From Burkholderiales bacterium (GTDB taxonomy: Bacteria; Pseudomonadota; Gammaproteobacteria; Burkholderiales; Burkholderiaceae_F): a stretch of DNA of 55,155 bases. The notes beneath the pieces are model-generated. The model was not told the DNA's origin and did no database searches. It worked only from the letters and a program-made list of their open reading frames with translations. Numbering within the stretch: the first letter of the stretch is position 1; every line of letters starts with the position of its first letter. Of this stretch, positions 8,448 through 17,694 are shown piece by piece. The position numbers were made by a program, and so were the translations under genes. The DNA is taken from NCBI GenBank assembly GCA_020355165.1, contig CP070661.1, forward strand, positions 73,744-128,898, read 5' to 3'.

Positions 8448-9650
8448 ATGCTGTCGCGCCAGATGCAAGCAAGCGAGACTGTCGCGCCTGTCCGCGCCGC
8501 GATCTCGAATGTTGCAGTGCACGAAATCGGTACGACGGCGGGCCCTGATGTCGTCACCGGCTTCCTCGGCTTGATCGTCAGGCTCAGCGGGGCCCGCGCC
8601 GGCGCCGTTCGCAAGCTGCACGCCGACCGCCAGAGCCTCGACCTGGTGGCCTCGGTCGGCATGCCGGCGGACCTGCGAAGCAGCGACCAGTCGCGACCGG
8701 CCGGCTGCGGGGTCTGCGGCGCGGCACTGCAGAACGGCGACCTGCAGAGAACGTCGGTCGAGCTCGGCTGCAGCATGTGCAGCCAGCGCCCCGGCGGAGT
8801 CGGTCTGGCGCACGCACTGGCAGTGCCGCTGTACGACCAGGACCGGTCGATCGGCGTGCTGAATCTGTTCTTCGGCGACGCCGCCAGCGTGCCCGACGAT
8901 GCGGTCGACCTGCTGCGGCCGTTCGGGCCGGTGCTGGGCTTGGTGCTCGAGAACGAACGGCTGGCGCGCGAGAACCTGGTGGCACGGCTGGCCAACGAGC
9001 GCGAGGCGATGGCCGCCGACATCCACGACGCGCTGGCGCAGTCGCTGACCTTCGCCCGCATGCGCATGTCGCTGCTGCGCGATGCGGTGCGCGCCAGCGA
9101 CACCGCCAAGGGCGAGCGCTACTGCACCGACATCGACGACGAGCTGCGCGGGGCACAGGCCCGCTTGCGCGACATGATCAGGCACTTCCGTGCCGGCATG
9201 GCCGGGCGCGGCCTGCTCACCTCGCTGCGTGAAATGGCAGCCGAATTCTCGGTGCGACGCGATATCGAGCTGCGCTTCGACTGCCGCGCCAAGGCGCTCG
9301 ACCTCACGGCCGAGCAGGAGCTGCAGGCCTTCCACATCGTCGGCGAGGCGCTGGCCAACGTGTGCAAGCACTCCGGTGCGCGCCACGCCCGCCTGTCGAT
9401 CGAGCGCGGCAACGGCGAGGTGCAGGTGACGGTCGAGGACGACGGCCGCGGCGCGTCGCTCGGCGATCTCGACCACGCCGCCGGCGCGCCGCAGGACGAC
9501 GGCACGCACCACGGCCTGCGCATCATGCGCGAGCGGGCCGCCCGTGCCGGCGGGCGACTGACGGTCGACCACCTCGACGGCGGTGGCGTACGCGTCGACC
9601 TGAGGCTGCCGTGCGCCGGTCCGGGGCAGCAGCCGGCGGCAGCGTCATGA
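8448..9650 (+). CDS. NarX-like sensor histidine kinase with GAF domain and four-cysteine cluster
   Basis: 400 residues, no membrane segment seen, so probably cytoplasmic. Residues 30-170 form a GAF-like sensor domain, then a HisKA_3 dimerisation helix with the phospho-accepting H193 in ADIHDALAQ, then a HATPase domain with DDGRG near residue 325. Within the GAF domain are two CxxC pairs, C87-x2-C90 and C108-x2-C111, which could bind an Fe-S cluster or zinc, or act as a thiol switch. The stop overlaps the start of the response regulator (ATGA). It lies 114 bases after soeC, so it may sense sulfur or redox state and control soe and dsr genes; that is inferred from position. Confidence 0.9.
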   Translation: MLSRQMQASETVAPVRAAISNVAVHEIGTTAGPDVVTGFLGLIVRLSGARAGAVRKLHADRQSLDLVASVGMPADLRSSDQSRPAGCGVCGAALQNGDLQRTSVELGCSMCSQRPGGVGLAHALAVPLYDQDRSIGVLNLFFGDAASVPDDAVDLLRPFGPVLGLVLENERLARENLVARLANEREAMAADIHDALAQSLTFARMRMSLLRDAVRASDTAKGERYCTDIDDELRGAQARLRDMIRHFRAGMAGRGLLTSLREMAAEFSVRRDIELRFDCRAKALDLTAEQELQAFHIVGEALANVCKHSGARHARLSIERGNGEVQVTVEDDGRGASLGDLDHAAGAPQDDGTHHGLRIMRERAARAGGRLTVDHLDGGGVRVDLRLPCAGPGQQPAAAS

Positions 9651-10315
9651 GCACCGAGGCCCGCCTGATCCTGGTCGACGATCACGGCCTGTGCCGCCAG
9701 GGCCTGGCCGACCTGCTCGCGCGCGAGCCGGGCATCCGGGTGATCGCGATGGCCGGCAACGCCGCCGAGGCGCTGCCGCTGGTGCAGGCGGAAAAGCCGG
9801 ACCTGCTGGTGCTCGACCTGCGCATGGGGCCGGTCGACGGCCTGGCGCTGCTGAAGAGCCTGCGCGACCTGAAGATGGACACGCCGGCGGTGATCCTGAC
9901 GATGAGCGAGGCGCCCGACGATCTGGCCGCGGCGCTGCGGCTGGGCGTTCGCGGCTACCTGCTGAAGGACATGGAGCCCACCGATATCGTCGAGTCGATC
10001 CGCCGCGCGGTGAAGGGAGAACTGGTGGTGGCGCCGGCCATCGCCGGCAAGCTGGCGACGATCCTGCAGCGCGGCGACGAACTCGACGACGCGCGCGCCG
10101 CCATCAAGCAGCTCACCGGCCGGGAACGGCAGATCCTGTCCTACGTCGCCGCCGGCCTGAGCAACAAGGCGATCGCCAAGACGCTTGGCATCAGCCACGA
10201 TACCGTCAAGCTGCACGTGCGGCACATCCTGGCCAAGCTGGGACTGGTCTCACGGGTCGAAGCGGCGGTGTTCGCCGTCGAGCATCGCAGCGCGCTGGCC
10301 GAGGCCGAGCGCTAG
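9647..10315 (+). CDS. NarL/FixJ-family response regulator
   Basis: 222 residues. An N-terminal receiver domain has the acidic pair DD at residues 11-12, the phosphorylation site D57 in LVLDLRM, and the conserved K near residue 109 (LLKD). A LuxR-type helix-turn-helix covers about residues 152-212 (LTGRERQIL, then SNKAIAKTLGIS). The ATG overlaps the kinase stop codon, so the pair is translationally coupled. The start was chosen here because the longer frame upstream lies inside the kinase gene. Targets are unknown; the soe promoter palindrome and the dsr intergenic repeats are candidates. Confidence 0.95.
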   Translation: MSTEARLILVDDHGLCRQGLADLLAREPGIRVIAMAGNAAEALPLVQAEKPDLLVLDLRMGPVDGLALLKSLRDLKMDTPAVILTMSEAPDDLAAALRLGVRGYLLKDMEPTDIVESIRRAVKGELVVAPAIAGKLATILQRGDELDDARAAIKQLTGRERQILSYVAAGLSNKAIAKTLGISHDTVKLHVRHILAKLGLVSRVEAAVFAVEHRSALAEAER

Positions 10316-10343
10316 TCGATTCGCCGGGTGGACCGGCAGCGGG

Positions 10344-11459
10344 CTAGGCGTTCTCCTCCCGCCACAGCAGGAACTTGGTGGTCGCCACTGCGCCGGCGAT
10401 GATCGAGCCCAGCGCGAGAAACGAACCGACGGCCAGCGTCGACATGCCCGAGATGCCCTGGCCGACCGTGCAGCCGAGCGCGGTGACGCCGCCGAAGCCC
10501 ATCAGGATGCTGCCTACGATGTGATCGCGCGTGTCGACGGCCGAGGCGAAGCCCTCCAGGTGGAAGGTCTTGCTGTACAGCGCCCAGGCCAGGGCGCCGA
10601 GGATCACGCCGATGGCCGAGGCGATGCCGAAGCTCAGGTGCAGCGACTGGTCGGTCCACAGCATCAGCAGCTCGAGCGAATAGGCCATCGGAGCGACGAA
10701 GCTCATCGACTCGGCGGCCCGGGTATTGGTGGCGAAGTACACCATTTCCAGCTGCTGGTTCTCGCCGTAGCCGAGGTGGCCGCTGACGTACCAGCCGCCG
10801 GTGATGAGCAGGCCGATGACGATGCCGCTGAAGATCTGGTTCGGGCTGTCGCGAAAGCGTGCATTGGCGAAGACGAACAGGAGCAGGCCGCCGGCGACGA
10901 CCGCGGCCGCGATGGCCAGCGCGACCTTCGCCGACAGGCCGGTTGCCTTGGCCAGCAGCGTCGGCAGGTCCTGCCCTTTCAGGTCGTAGGCGGCCAGGTC
11001 GATCGCGAAGCGGTCCAGGTAATCGACCCGCCACTGGCCGAACAGCCCCTTGACCGTCATGTAGGCCGAGATGCCGATGAAGGCGAACACCACCACGGAA
11101 CGCATGCTGCCGGTGCCGATGCGCAGCAGGTTGCGGTTGGCACAGCCGCCGGCCAGCGTCATGCCGACGCCGAACAGCCCGCCGCCGACGATCGCCGACA
11201 GCCACTGCAGGCGCGGCCGCTGATAGATCGACTGGCTCAGATCGACCTGGCCGGTCGCCTGCAGCACGCTGGCGCCGATGATCGCCACCGCGATCGCCAG
11301 CAGCCACATGCGCATGCGCCCCCAGTGGCTCATGTTGACGATGTCGGCGATCGCGCCCATGGTGCAGAAGTTCGCGCGAATGGCGACGAAGCCGAAGATG
11401 AAGGCAAGCACGAAGCCGCCGGTGACTACGATCGTCGAGAGGTTCGCCGCTTCGTTCAT
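10344..11459 (-). CDS. YeeE/YedE-family sulfur-compound transporter
   Basis: 371 residues with about ten membrane helices. It carries the conserved cysteine motifs of the YeeE/YedE (TsuA) family: C32 in RANFCTMGA, C106 in AGGCANRN, and a third in ALGCTVGQG near the C-terminus. Characterised members import thiosulfate by passing it along cysteines. The start at 11459 has a strong ribosome site (GGGGAGA). The longer frame starting at 11546 overlaps dsrR and is rejected. It is the last gene of the dsr-strand run, converging with the response regulator 28 bases away. The substrate here could be thiosulfate or another sulfur anion. Confidence 0.9.
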   Translation of the reverse strand: MNEAANLSTIVVTGGFVLAFIFGFVAIRANFCTMGAIADIVNMSHWGRMRMWLLAIAVAIIGASVLQATGQVDLSQSIYQRPRLQWLSAIVGGGLFGVGMTLAGGCANRNLLRIGTGSMRSVVVFAFIGISAYMTVKGLFGQWRVDYLDRFAIDLAAYDLKGQDLPTLLAKATGLSAKVALAIAAAVVAGGLLLFVFANARFRDSPNQIFSGIVIGLLITGGWYVSGHLGYGENQQLEMVYFATNTRAAESMSFVAPMAYSLELLMLWTDQSLHLSFGIASAIGVILGALAWALYSKTFHLEGFASAVDTRDHIVGSILMGFGGVTALGCTVGQGISGMSTLAVGSFLALGSIIAGAVATTKFLLWREENA

Positions 11460-11508
11460 TGTCTCCCCGTCCTGTCGTTCTGCGCTCCGGCGCCGCCGCC
11501 CGCGCCTT

Positions 11509-11859
11509 CTAGCCGCAGCCGCCCTTGCCGCAGCCGCAGCGGCCATCTGACGGCGCCGCCTGTCCCGGCAGATCGCCGGCGCGGTAGAAGATGAAGCGCA
11601 TCTCGCCGGGCTCGATCTCGACGTAGTCGATGACCGTCTCGGCCGCCGCCTGCACCGACGGCGGCGACACCAGCACCGTGATGCCGGCCTCGGTCGCCAC
11701 CTGCTGATCCTGCTCGCGCGGCTCGTCGAAGCCGATCGCGTAATCGAGCTCGCCGCCGTCGAGCCGGCGCACCGCCAGCCGCAGCATCAGCTCCTCGTCG
11801 TCGAGGGTGTCCAGGCCTGCCTTGATCTGCTCGGCCGCGGCAGCAGTGATCTGCAACAT
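11509..11859 (-). CDS. dsrR: DsrR-like A-type scaffold-fold protein with cysteine-rich tail
   Basis: 116 residues with the fold signature of IscA/SufA-type proteins. It follows dsrN as in purple sulfur bacteria, where DsrR affects dsr expression after transcription. Typical IscA has a first cysteine in a CSG motif; here that region reads VRRLDGGELDY, so this cysteine is missing. The C-terminus, however, ends with three cysteines (C108, C110, C115) in a glycine-rich tail. The described DsrR lacks the IscA cysteines, so the tail is unusual. The assignment rests on fold-like sequence and gene order. Confidence 0.82.
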   Translation of the reverse strand: MLQITAAAAEQIKAGLDTLDDEELMLRLAVRRLDGGELDYAIGFDEPREQDQQVATEAGITVLVSPPSVQAAAETVIDYVEIEPGEMRFIFYRAGDLPGQAAPSDGRCGCGKGGCG

Positions 11860-11882
11860 CGTCGTCTTCCTCCGGTTTCGGC

Positions 11883-13286
11883 TCAGGCCGGCTGCGGCTC
11901 CGCGCCGGCGGCGATTCCGCCCGCGGCGTGGACGCGGCGCGCGAACTCGACGAAGCGGGCCGCCCAGTTGTGACCGCCGGCGCAGCGCAGGTGGGCGTAC
12001 GAGGCGAGCACGTTGCGATGAACGATCCCGTCGCGCGCACCGTCGATGCCATGGCCGCGGCTGACCCGGTATGCATAGCGCAGACCGGGCGCGATGTCGA
12101 CCAGCCGCGAATGGTGGAACTCGTGCGCACGGATCGTGCCCTCGAAGCGTCCCGGCCAGGGACTGTCCTCGGTTTCCTGCAGATGGACGTAGCCGCGGCC
12201 GACCGGGCGCGGCTGCATCACCACGTCGGCCGGCAGGGCGCCCACCATCGGCAGGCGCTCCCCGCCGACGCTGATCGACCGCGCCAGGTACATCAGCCCG
12301 CCACATTCGGCGTAGGTCGGCAGGCCGCCGTCGATCGCATCGCGCAGCTGCTCTCGCAGGGGGGCGTTGGCTGCCAGCGCGGCGGCCAGCATCTCGGGGA
12401 AGCCGCCGCCGATGACCAGCGCGTCGATCGGCGGCAGCTGCCGGTCCTGCAGCGTGTCGAACGGCACCAGCGCGGCGCCGGCCTCCTGCAGCGCCTGCAG
12501 GTCCTCCGGGTAGTAGAAGCAGAACGCGCGGTCGCGGGCGATGCCGATGCGCAGCCGCCGCCCGCCGGCGGCTGCCGCCGGCCTGCCAGTGGCCGGCAGC
12601 GCCGGCAGCGGCGCGCACTGCTGCAGCAGTCGATCGAGGTCGACCTGCGCGGCGACCGCGGAGCGGATCGCCTCGATCCGAGGCGTCGCGGTCGTGCTCT
12701 CGGCGGCCGGTACCAGCCCGAGGTGCCGCTCCTCGATCGTCAGGGCCGGGTCCTCGCGCAGGGCGCCGAGCACCGGCACGTCGGTGTAGCGGTCGATCGC
12801 CTCGCGCAGCCGCCGCTCGTGCCGCTCGCCCTTGACGCGGTTCAGGATCACGCCGGCGATGCGAAGATCGCGATCGAACGCCCGGTAGCCAAGGACCAGC
12901 GGCGCGACGCTGCGCGTCATGCCGCGTGCATCGAGCACCAGCACCACCGGCACAGCCAGCTGCCTGGCCAGCGCGGCGTTGCTGTCGGCTCCGTCGGCCG
13001 CCATGCCGTCGAACAGCGCCATGTTGCCCTCGACCAAGGCCACATCGGCGCCGGCGCGGCCGGCGTCGAACTGCGCGCTGATCTCCTCCGGCGGGGACAG
13101 GTACGGATCGAGGTTGCGGCAGGCGCGCCCTGCCGCCGCGGTGAGCCAGGCCGGGTCGATGAAGTCCGGCCCCTTCTTGAACGTCTGCACCTGCAGGCCG
13201 CGCGCGCGCAGCGCCGCAGCCAGCCCGATCGAGACCGTGGTCTTGCCCGACGACTTGTGCGCCGCCGCCAGCAGCAGCCCGCGCAT
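11883..13286 (-). CDS. dsrN: DsrN, cobyrinate a,c-diamide synthase-like siroheme amidase
   Basis: 467 residues, CbiA family. An N-terminal ATP-binding domain has a P-loop at about residues 8-17 (AHKSSGKTT). A C-terminal class I glutamine amidotransferase domain contains the nucleophile cysteine in PTYAECGGLMYLA. In dsr operons DsrN amidates siroheme to the siro(heme)amide used by DsrAB. Its ATG abuts the dsrP stop codon with no spacer. B12 synthesis is the alternative use of this family, but no other cobalamin gene is present and the dsr order is standard. Confidence 0.92.
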   Translation of the reverse strand: MRGLLLAAAHKSSGKTTVSIGLAAALRARGLQVQTFKKGPDFIDPAWLTAAAGRACRNLDPYLSPPEEISAQFDAGRAGADVALVEGNMALFDGMAADGADSNAALARQLAVPVVLVLDARGMTRSVAPLVLGYRAFDRDLRIAGVILNRVKGERHERRLREAIDRYTDVPVLGALREDPALTIEERHLGLVPAAESTTATPRIEAIRSAVAAQVDLDRLLQQCAPLPALPATGRPAAAAGGRRLRIGIARDRAFCFYYPEDLQALQEAGAALVPFDTLQDRQLPPIDALVIGGGFPEMLAAALAANAPLREQLRDAIDGGLPTYAECGGLMYLARSISVGGERLPMVGALPADVVMQPRPVGRGYVHLQETEDSPWPGRFEGTIRAHEFHHSRLVDIAPGLRYAYRVSRGHGIDGARDGIVHRNVLASYAHLRCAGGHNWAARFVEFARRVHAAGGIAAGAEPQPA

Positions 13287-14471
13287 CTACCCAACCCCGT
13301 CGGTGCGACCGCCGGGCAGGATGTCGAGGACCTGGGTGCCGATCAGCGTGATCACGCAAGCCGCCGCCACGCCGCCGAGGCCGAGCAGCACCTCCCACAC
13401 GCTCGGCTGGTAGGTGCCGATCGCACCGTCGCGGAAGCTGCTCGTGACCTCGAAGCCCGGGAAGATGTCGAGCGGGAACGCCTGGCCGCCGATGACGAAG
13501 ACGTACAGCTGCGCCAATGCGCCGACGACGACCAGCGCTGCCGCCGACAGCACGGCACCGCCGGCCGGCTCGGCGCGCCGCCACAGCAGCCACATCGGCG
13601 CGACGCTGCCGAGCACGACGTAGCCGCCCCAGAACAGCAGCGGATAGACACCGCCGTCGAGCAGGATGAAGCGCTCGAACTCGGTCTGCCGCGCGAAGTA
13701 GATGTTGGTCAGGTGGTAGGTGGCGGTCAGCCACAGCACCACCGCGATGAAGACGCCGAGCAGGTTCTTCAGCCGCCGCAGCAGATCGGCCGCCATCGCG
13801 CCGCCGCGCCACGACTGCAGCGCCGCGTTCGCCAGCAGGAACGCGGCCATGCCCCACGACAGCGACATGGCGATGAACAGCGGCACCAGCACCGCCGAGG
13901 CGTACGCCTGGCGCGCCACCAGGAAGGCGAAGATCGAGCCGGTGCCGCTGGTCAGCACGAAGCGCCAGACCAGTGCCGCCACGCCGGCCGGCTTGGAGTA
14001 GCGGTTCAGGCGCTGCTCCAGCATCGTCCACAGGTACACGGCGACGATGCCGAACATGCCCGAGTAGAGGAACACGTTCCAGGCGAACACCGAGGTGAAG
14101 TTGTAGTGCGTCGCCGCCACCACCATCCGCTCGGGCCGGCCCAGGTCGAGCATCAGCACCATCAGGCCGCCGGCCAGCATGGCGATCGACAGCAGGCCCG
14201 ACAGCCGCGCATGCGGCTTGTAGGCGGCCTGGCCGAAGACGCTGCCGACCGAGGCGACGTTCAGCACGCCGGAGGCGGCGACGATGAGGAAGATGGCGAA
14301 CACGTGCGGCGTGCCCCACACGATCTCGTTGTTCATGCCGGTGACGATGTGACCGCGGTGCTCCATCACCCAGGCGCCGCCGAGCCCGACGGCGAGCACG
14401 GCGAGGCAGGCGGCCAGCAGCCACCAGAAGCGGCGTTCGCTCGCCGGATCGGCAAGGGGCAGCACGCTCAT
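13287..14471 (-). CDS. dsrP: DsrP, NrfD-type membrane subunit of the DsrMKJOP complex
   Basis: 394 residues with about ten hydrophobic helices, PSR/NrfD family. It exchanges electrons with the quinone pool in the DsrMKJOP complex, working with the periplasmic DsrJ and DsrO. I start it at 14471 because GGAGGGG lies at the proper distance before that ATG; the longer frame adds six residues without support. It sits between dsrO and dsrN as in Allochromatium-type operons. Confidence 0.93.
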   Translation of the reverse strand: MSVLPLADPASERRFWWLLAACLAVLAVGLGGAWVMEHRGHIVTGMNNEIVWGTPHVFAIFLIVAASGVLNVASVGSVFGQAAYKPHARLSGLLSIAMLAGGLMVLMLDLGRPERMVVAATHYNFTSVFAWNVFLYSGMFGIVAVYLWTMLEQRLNRYSKPAGVAALVWRFVLTSGTGSIFAFLVARQAYASAVLVPLFIAMSLSWGMAAFLLANAALQSWRGGAMAADLLRRLKNLLGVFIAVVLWLTATYHLTNIYFARQTEFERFILLDGGVYPLLFWGGYVVLGSVAPMWLLWRRAEPAGGAVLSAAALVVVGALAQLYVFVIGGQAFPLDIFPGFEVTSSFRDGAIGTYQPSVWEVLLGLGGVAAACVITLIGTQVLDILPGGRTDGVG

Positions 14472-14541
14472 CTGACCCCCTCCGCGCAACGCGCGGCCCC
14501 CGCAAGGGGAACAGAGCGCCTTCGCAGCGGCCGTGCGGCGC

Positions 14542-15279
14542 TCATAGCCCGGTGTAGTGCACGCCGGTGTTCAGCCGCAGGTCGGCGCGCAGCCTGGTCG
14601 TGCGGATCTCGGCGATGCGGCGCGAGATCGCCGAGTTCGGGTCGTTCAGATCGCCGAACAAGATCGCCTTGGTCGGGCAGGCCTCGGCGCAGGCGGTGGT
14701 GCCGTCGCCGCGATCGATCTTGTGCACGCACAGCGTGCAGGATTCGACGCAACCCTTTCCGCGCGGCACATCGGGCTTCTGCGCCGTCAGCGGCTCGTGC
14801 ACGAAGCTGCGCGCCTTGTACGGGCAGGCCATCATGCAGTAGCGGCAGCCGATGCAGATGTGGCGGTCGACCAGCACGATTCCGTCGGCACGCTTGAACG
14901 AGGCCCCGGTCGGGCAGACGTCGACGCAGGGTGGCTCGGCGCAGTGCTGGCACATCACCGGTGCGCTCAGCTTGCGGCCGCTGGCGCGGTCCTTCAGGTC
15001 GACCTTGCGGATCCACTGCACGTCGACCGGCCGCGTGCCGCCTTCGAGCCCGTTCTCGCGGTTGCAGGCCAGCACGCACTCGCTGCAGCCCTCGCTGCAA
15101 AGGTTGACGTCGATCAGCAGACCCCAGCGCACCTTCGACGACACGGGGCCAGTCTGCGACTTGCCCTGCGCGACCTCGAGCAGCCGCACGCCCGGGGCGA
15201 TCATCACCCCGGCCAGCGCGGCGGTTGCGGCGAGCAGCGAGCGGCGGCTCGGACTCGCCTTTGCCGTCCCCGTGCTCAT
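14542..15279 (-). CDS. dsrO: DsrO, Tat-exported ferredoxin-like subunit
   Basis: 245 residues. The N-terminus carries a twin-arginine signal (S-R-R-S-L-L, residues 11-16, then a hydrophobic stretch), so the protein should be periplasmic. Several [4Fe-4S] motifs follow: CSEGCSECVLAC, CQHCAEPPC, CIGCRYC and CTLC with CAEAC. It transfers electrons between DsrJ and DsrP. The start at 15279 overlaps the dsrJ stop (ATGA); the longer frame to 15552 runs antiparallel to no known domain and overlaps dsrJ. Confidence 0.94.
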   Translation of the reverse strand: MSTGTAKASPSRRSLLAATAALAGVMIAPGVRLLEVAQGKSQTGPVSSKVRWGLLIDVNLCSEGCSECVLACNRENGLEGGTRPVDVQWIRKVDLKDRASGRKLSAPVMCQHCAEPPCVDVCPTGASFKRADGIVLVDRHICIGCRYCMMACPYKARSFVHEPLTAQKPDVPRGKGCVESCTLCVHKIDRGDGTTACAEACPTKAILFGDLNDPNSAISRRIAEIRTTRLRADLRLNTGVHYTGL

Positions 15280-15677
15280 GGCCGCTTCTCGCTCAGCTTG
15301 GTACCGGCCGCGCCCGGCTTGCCCTGATGGCATTCGAAGCAGTCGAGCTTGACGCCGACGTAGTCGTGGCAGGACTGGCAGAACGCGTCGGGGCTGCCTA
15401 CCGCCGCACCGCCGGTCGGCCGGGCGTGGCAGGAAATGCAGCGGTTCAGGCTCTCGTCGCCGCCGCGGATGCCCTGATGCACCGTCCTGTCGCGCCGGTG
15501 CTTCAGCATCTCCATGTGCGTGCGCCGCATCACCTCGACCGGCGCCACGCACTGGGTGCTCTTGTCGACCGTCACGCTCGGCAGCGGCACACGGCCCTGG
15601 CCGGCCGCGCCGCTCGCCGCGGCCGTGCCGGCCACCAGCATGGCTGCCGCAAGCCAGCGCGTGACGCCCCGCCGCAT
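15276..15677 (-). CDS. dsrJ: DsrJ, periplasmic triheme cytochrome c
   Basis: 133 residues with a signal peptide (about residues 1-28). Three haem c sites are visible: C80-x2-C83-H84, C100-x2-C103-H104 and C113-x2-C116-H117. DsrJ is known for one haem with unusual His/Cys ligation; C43 in the conserved stretch TQCVAPVEVM is the likely cysteine ligand. Start 15677 was preferred over 15728, because the latter overlaps dsrL and delays the signal peptide. Gap to dsrL is seven bases; the stop overlaps the dsrO start. Confidence 0.95.
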   Translation of the reverse strand: MRRGVTRWLAAAMLVAGTAAASGAAGQGRVPLPSVTVDKSTQCVAPVEVMRRTHMEMLKHRRDRTVHQGIRGGDESLNRCISCHARPTGGAAVGSPDAFCQSCHDYVGVKLDCFECHQGKPGAAGTKLSEKRP

Positions 15678-15684
15678 GGTCGGG

Positions 15685-17655
15685 CTACTCCCCGAGCCCC
15701 ATCTGGATGTAGCCGGTCGGGCAGACATCCGCGCAGATGTGGCAGCCGACGCAGCGGTCGTAGTCGGTGTACACGTAGCGGCCGGTGGTGGCCTCCTTCT
15801 TCGGCACTTTCTTCACCGCCAGCTGCGGGCAGTAGACCACGCAGTTGTCGCACTCGAAGCACTGGCCGCAGCTCATGCAGCGCTTGGCCTCGGCCACCGC
15901 CTGCTGCTCGGCCAGCGCGTCGAGGCGCTCCTCGAAGTTGCCGAGCGCGGTTTCCTTGGTCAGCGTGATGAAGTTGCGCTTGTTCCGCCCCGTGAACATG
16001 AAGTGGCCGAGGAACAGCTGCGAGTGCGGGATCACGTAGCGGTCGGAGCGGTTGTCGTAGTTGTGGATCGCGCCCGGACTGGAATCGGTTCCGTGCAGCG
16101 GCGCCTTGATGCCTTCGACCTTGACGCCCTTTTCGAGGTACTTGCGCATCAGGTCGAACGAGTGGACATCGATCTTCGGCCGCTTCTCTAGCTCCTCGCC
16201 GGCGAGGAAGCGGTCGATCCCCTCGGCGGCGATCGCGCCATGGCCGATGGCGGTGGTCAGCAGATGCGGCCGCAGCACGTCGCCGCCGGCAAAGACGCCC
16301 GGCTGGCCGGCGACCTGGTAGTTGCGGTCGGCGCCGACCCCGCCCTTGCCGTTGTTGAAAGCCTCCAGCCCCGTGAAGTCCACCGCCTGGCCGATCGCCG
16401 AGACGATCAGGTCGGCGGCAATGTCGCGCTCGGTGCCTTCCTTGACCTTGATCTCGAGCCGCGGCCCGACCATCTTGGCCTCGCAGTCCGCCACCCGCAG
16501 CGCCGTCGCCCGGCCGTCCGGCCCGCGCACGAGTGCCACCGGCACCACGCCGCCCTGGATGTCGATGCCCTCGGCCATCGCCTGCTCGACCTCGTGCTTG
16601 TTGGCCATCATCTTGTCGACCGGGAACACGGTGGTCAGCACCACCTCGGCGCCCTGCTTGACCGAGATCTCGGCCACGTCGTGCGCCATGTAGCCGGCAA
16701 TCGCGCCCTCGAAGTCGGTCGGCTTGGCGTGCTCGATGTGGCCGAGCCGGCGCGCCACCGTGGCCACGTCGATCGAGGTGTCGCCGCCGCCGACCACCAC
16801 CACCCGCTTGCCGACGTGGCGCAGCCGCCCGTCGTTGAAGGCGCGCAGGAACGAGGTCGCGGTGACGACGTTCGGCGCGTCGCAGTCGGACACCGGCAGC
16901 GCACGGCCGGCCTGCGCGCCCATGCCGAGGAAGATCGCGTCGAAGTCCTTGCGCAGCTGCTCGAGCGTCAGGTCGGTGCCGACGCGGCACTTCGTCCGCG
17001 CCTTCACGCCGAGGTCGAGGATGCGCTGGATCTCGGTGTCGAGGACATCGCGCGGCGTGCGGAAACCGGGAATCCCGTAGCGCATCATGCCGCCGAGGTG
17101 TTCGCGCTCGTCGAAGACCGTGACTTCATGGCCACGCAGCGCCAGCTGGTAGGCGCACGACAGCCCCGCCGGGCCGCCGCCGATCACCGCCACCTTCTTG
17201 CCGGTCGTCTTCTCGGGCGCCCGGAACTTCAAGCCGTTGCTGTTGGCCCATTCGCCGAGGAAGTGCTCGACCGAGTTGATGCCGACGTGGTCCTCGACCT
17301 CGTTGCGGTTGCAGCCCGTCTCGCACGGCGCCGGGCAGACGCGGCCCATGATCGACGGGAACGGATTGGCCTCCGTCAGCCGCCGCCATGCGTACTCCTG
17401 CCACGGCATCGCCGGCTTGCCGTCGGCGCCCACCGGGGGCTTCTCGATGCCGCGCACGATGTTCAGGTAGCCGCGGATGTCCTCCCCCGACGGGCAGCTG
17501 CCCTGGCACGGCGGTGTCGACTGGATGTAGGTCGGGCACTTGTGCGAATGGTCGGCGTTGAAGATCTTCTGGTGCAGGTCCTTCCACTCGTAGTCGCCGT
17601 CCTTGTATCGGCGGAAGGTGAGCGGCCGGGCCTGGGTATCGGGAACTGAGGACAT
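15685..17655 (-). CDS. dsrL: DsrL, iron-sulfur flavoprotein NAD(P)H oxidoreductase
   Basis: 656 residues, GltD-like. N-terminal cysteines (C50, C54, C107, C111, C115) suggest a cluster domain. A FAD motif GGGPAG begins at residue 159, and a second nucleotide motif VVGGGDTS lies near residue 288 for NAD(P). The C-terminus has ferredoxin motifs (CMSCGQCFECDNC, then CVGCHICADVC). DsrL is the electron acceptor partner of reverse-acting DsrAB, reducing NAD(P) as sulfide is oxidised. Its presence is a marker of the oxidative pathway. It lies between dsrK and dsrJ. Confidence 0.96.
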   Translation of the reverse strand: MSSVPDTQARPLTFRRYKDGDYEWKDLHQKIFNADHSHKCPTYIQSTPPCQGSCPSGEDIRGYLNIVRGIEKPPVGADGKPAMPWQEYAWRRLTEANPFPSIMGRVCPAPCETGCNRNEVEDHVGINSVEHFLGEWANSNGLKFRAPEKTTGKKVAVIGGGPAGLSCAYQLALRGHEVTVFDEREHLGGMMRYGIPGFRTPRDVLDTEIQRILDLGVKARTKCRVGTDLTLEQLRKDFDAIFLGMGAQAGRALPVSDCDAPNVVTATSFLRAFNDGRLRHVGKRVVVVGGGDTSIDVATVARRLGHIEHAKPTDFEGAIAGYMAHDVAEISVKQGAEVVLTTVFPVDKMMANKHEVEQAMAEGIDIQGGVVPVALVRGPDGRATALRVADCEAKMVGPRLEIKVKEGTERDIAADLIVSAIGQAVDFTGLEAFNNGKGGVGADRNYQVAGQPGVFAGGDVLRPHLLTTAIGHGAIAAEGIDRFLAGEELEKRPKIDVHSFDLMRKYLEKGVKVEGIKAPLHGTDSSPGAIHNYDNRSDRYVIPHSQLFLGHFMFTGRNKRNFITLTKETALGNFEERLDALAEQQAVAEAKRCMSCGQCFECDNCVVYCPQLAVKKVPKKEATTGRYVYTDYDRCVGCHICADVCPTGYIQMGLGE

Positions 17656-17694
17656 CGGGGGTTCTCCAGCAATTCGATGAGGTCGATCCGGATT

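Noticed and set aside
11883-13286. Cobalamin biosynthesis role for the CbiA-family gene
   Set aside because: No other cobalamin gene is near; the position after dsrP and before dsrR is that of dsrN.
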